Positions 5,428-5,478 of a stretch of DNA of 5,478 nucleotides are shown piece by piece. This DNA is from Bacillota bacterium (GTDB taxonomy: Bacteria > Bacillota > Clostridia > Christensenellales > Aristaeellaceae). The notes beneath the pieces were generated by a model, which had not been told where the DNA came from, did no database searches, and saw only the letters and a program-made list of their open reading frames with translations. Location: contig JAEZLW010000205.1 in the NCBI GenBank assembly GCA_023415145.1, forward strand, positions 1 through 5,478, given 5' to 3'. Position numbers and translations under genes: made by a program. Every line of letters begins with the position of its first letter. Position 1 is the stretch's first letter.

Positions 5428-5478
5428 AAGGGGCGGGGGGGCCGGGGGTGGCCCCCCCCCCCCCCCCCAAACGCCCTT
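5428..5478 (+). terminator. Possible intrinsic terminator hairpin cut by the window end
   Basis: AAGGGGCG (5428-5435) is complementary, apart from one bulged G, to CGCCCTT at the window end (5472-5478). Inside it GGGGGGGCC (5435-5443) pairs with GGCCCCCCC (5450-5458). The right arm ends in TT exactly at the edge, where a T-run would be expected. Whether a T-run follows cannot be seen, so the call is tentative. Confidence 0.3.
5430..5468. repeat. G/C homopolymer tract including 17 consecutive C
   Basis: G4, G7 and G5 runs (5430-5433, 5435-5441, 5444-5448) are followed by C17 (5452-5468). The G runs could form a G-quadruplex, and the C17 run would be prone to slippage in replication and to sequencing error, so its exact length is doubtful. 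Confidence 0.8.

Noticed and set aside
5471..5478. CGCCCTT at the window end resembling a TA-cloning vector junction
   Set aside because: Seven bases is too short, and it is better explained as the right arm of the inverted repeat with AAGGGGCG at 5428-5435.

Overview
The window looks like a chromosomal segment of a moderately GC-rich Clostridia/Firmicutes bacterium, probably gut-associated. The signs are an LPXTG-type wall-anchored protein built from bacterial Ig-like modules, a class B sortase, a Bacillus-like pyrB without pyrI, a class I dihydroorotase, and strong G-rich Shine-Dalgarno sites. The species cannot be named from this alone.

Layout. Positions 2-1963 are the 3' part of a surface protein gene whose start lies upstream of the window. 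It ends in an LPVTG cell-wall sorting signal. One base later (1965-2912) comes a class B sortase, so the two look like a substrate and enzyme pair in one operon. Positions 2913-3052 are an intergenic control region. It holds a consensus extended -10 promoter (2971-3000), an AATTTG initially transcribed sequence, a 22-base near-perfect palindrome at the predicted transcript 5' end (3007-3028), and a strong Shine-Dalgarno site before a TTG start. Then follow pyrB (aspartate carbamoyltransferase, 3053-3928) and, four bases later, pyrC (dihydroorotase, 3933-5231). These are steps 2 and 3 of de novo UMP synthesis.

The last 247 bases (5232-5478) hold no gene for a protein. They contain dense, mutually compatible helices, including two possible pseudoknots, and look like a structured non-coding RNA directly behind pyrC. 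The raiA-motif RNA is my leading but unverified candidate. It is followed by an 11-bp hairpin and an extreme G/C tract with a 17-C homopolymer that may be part of a terminator cut by the window edge.

The most notable points are the compact pyrB control region, which has the parts for UTP-sensitive initiation and/or a 5' hairpin or operator but no room for a PyrR attenuator, the structured RNA after pyrC, and a sharp internal change of codon third-position GC in pyrB.
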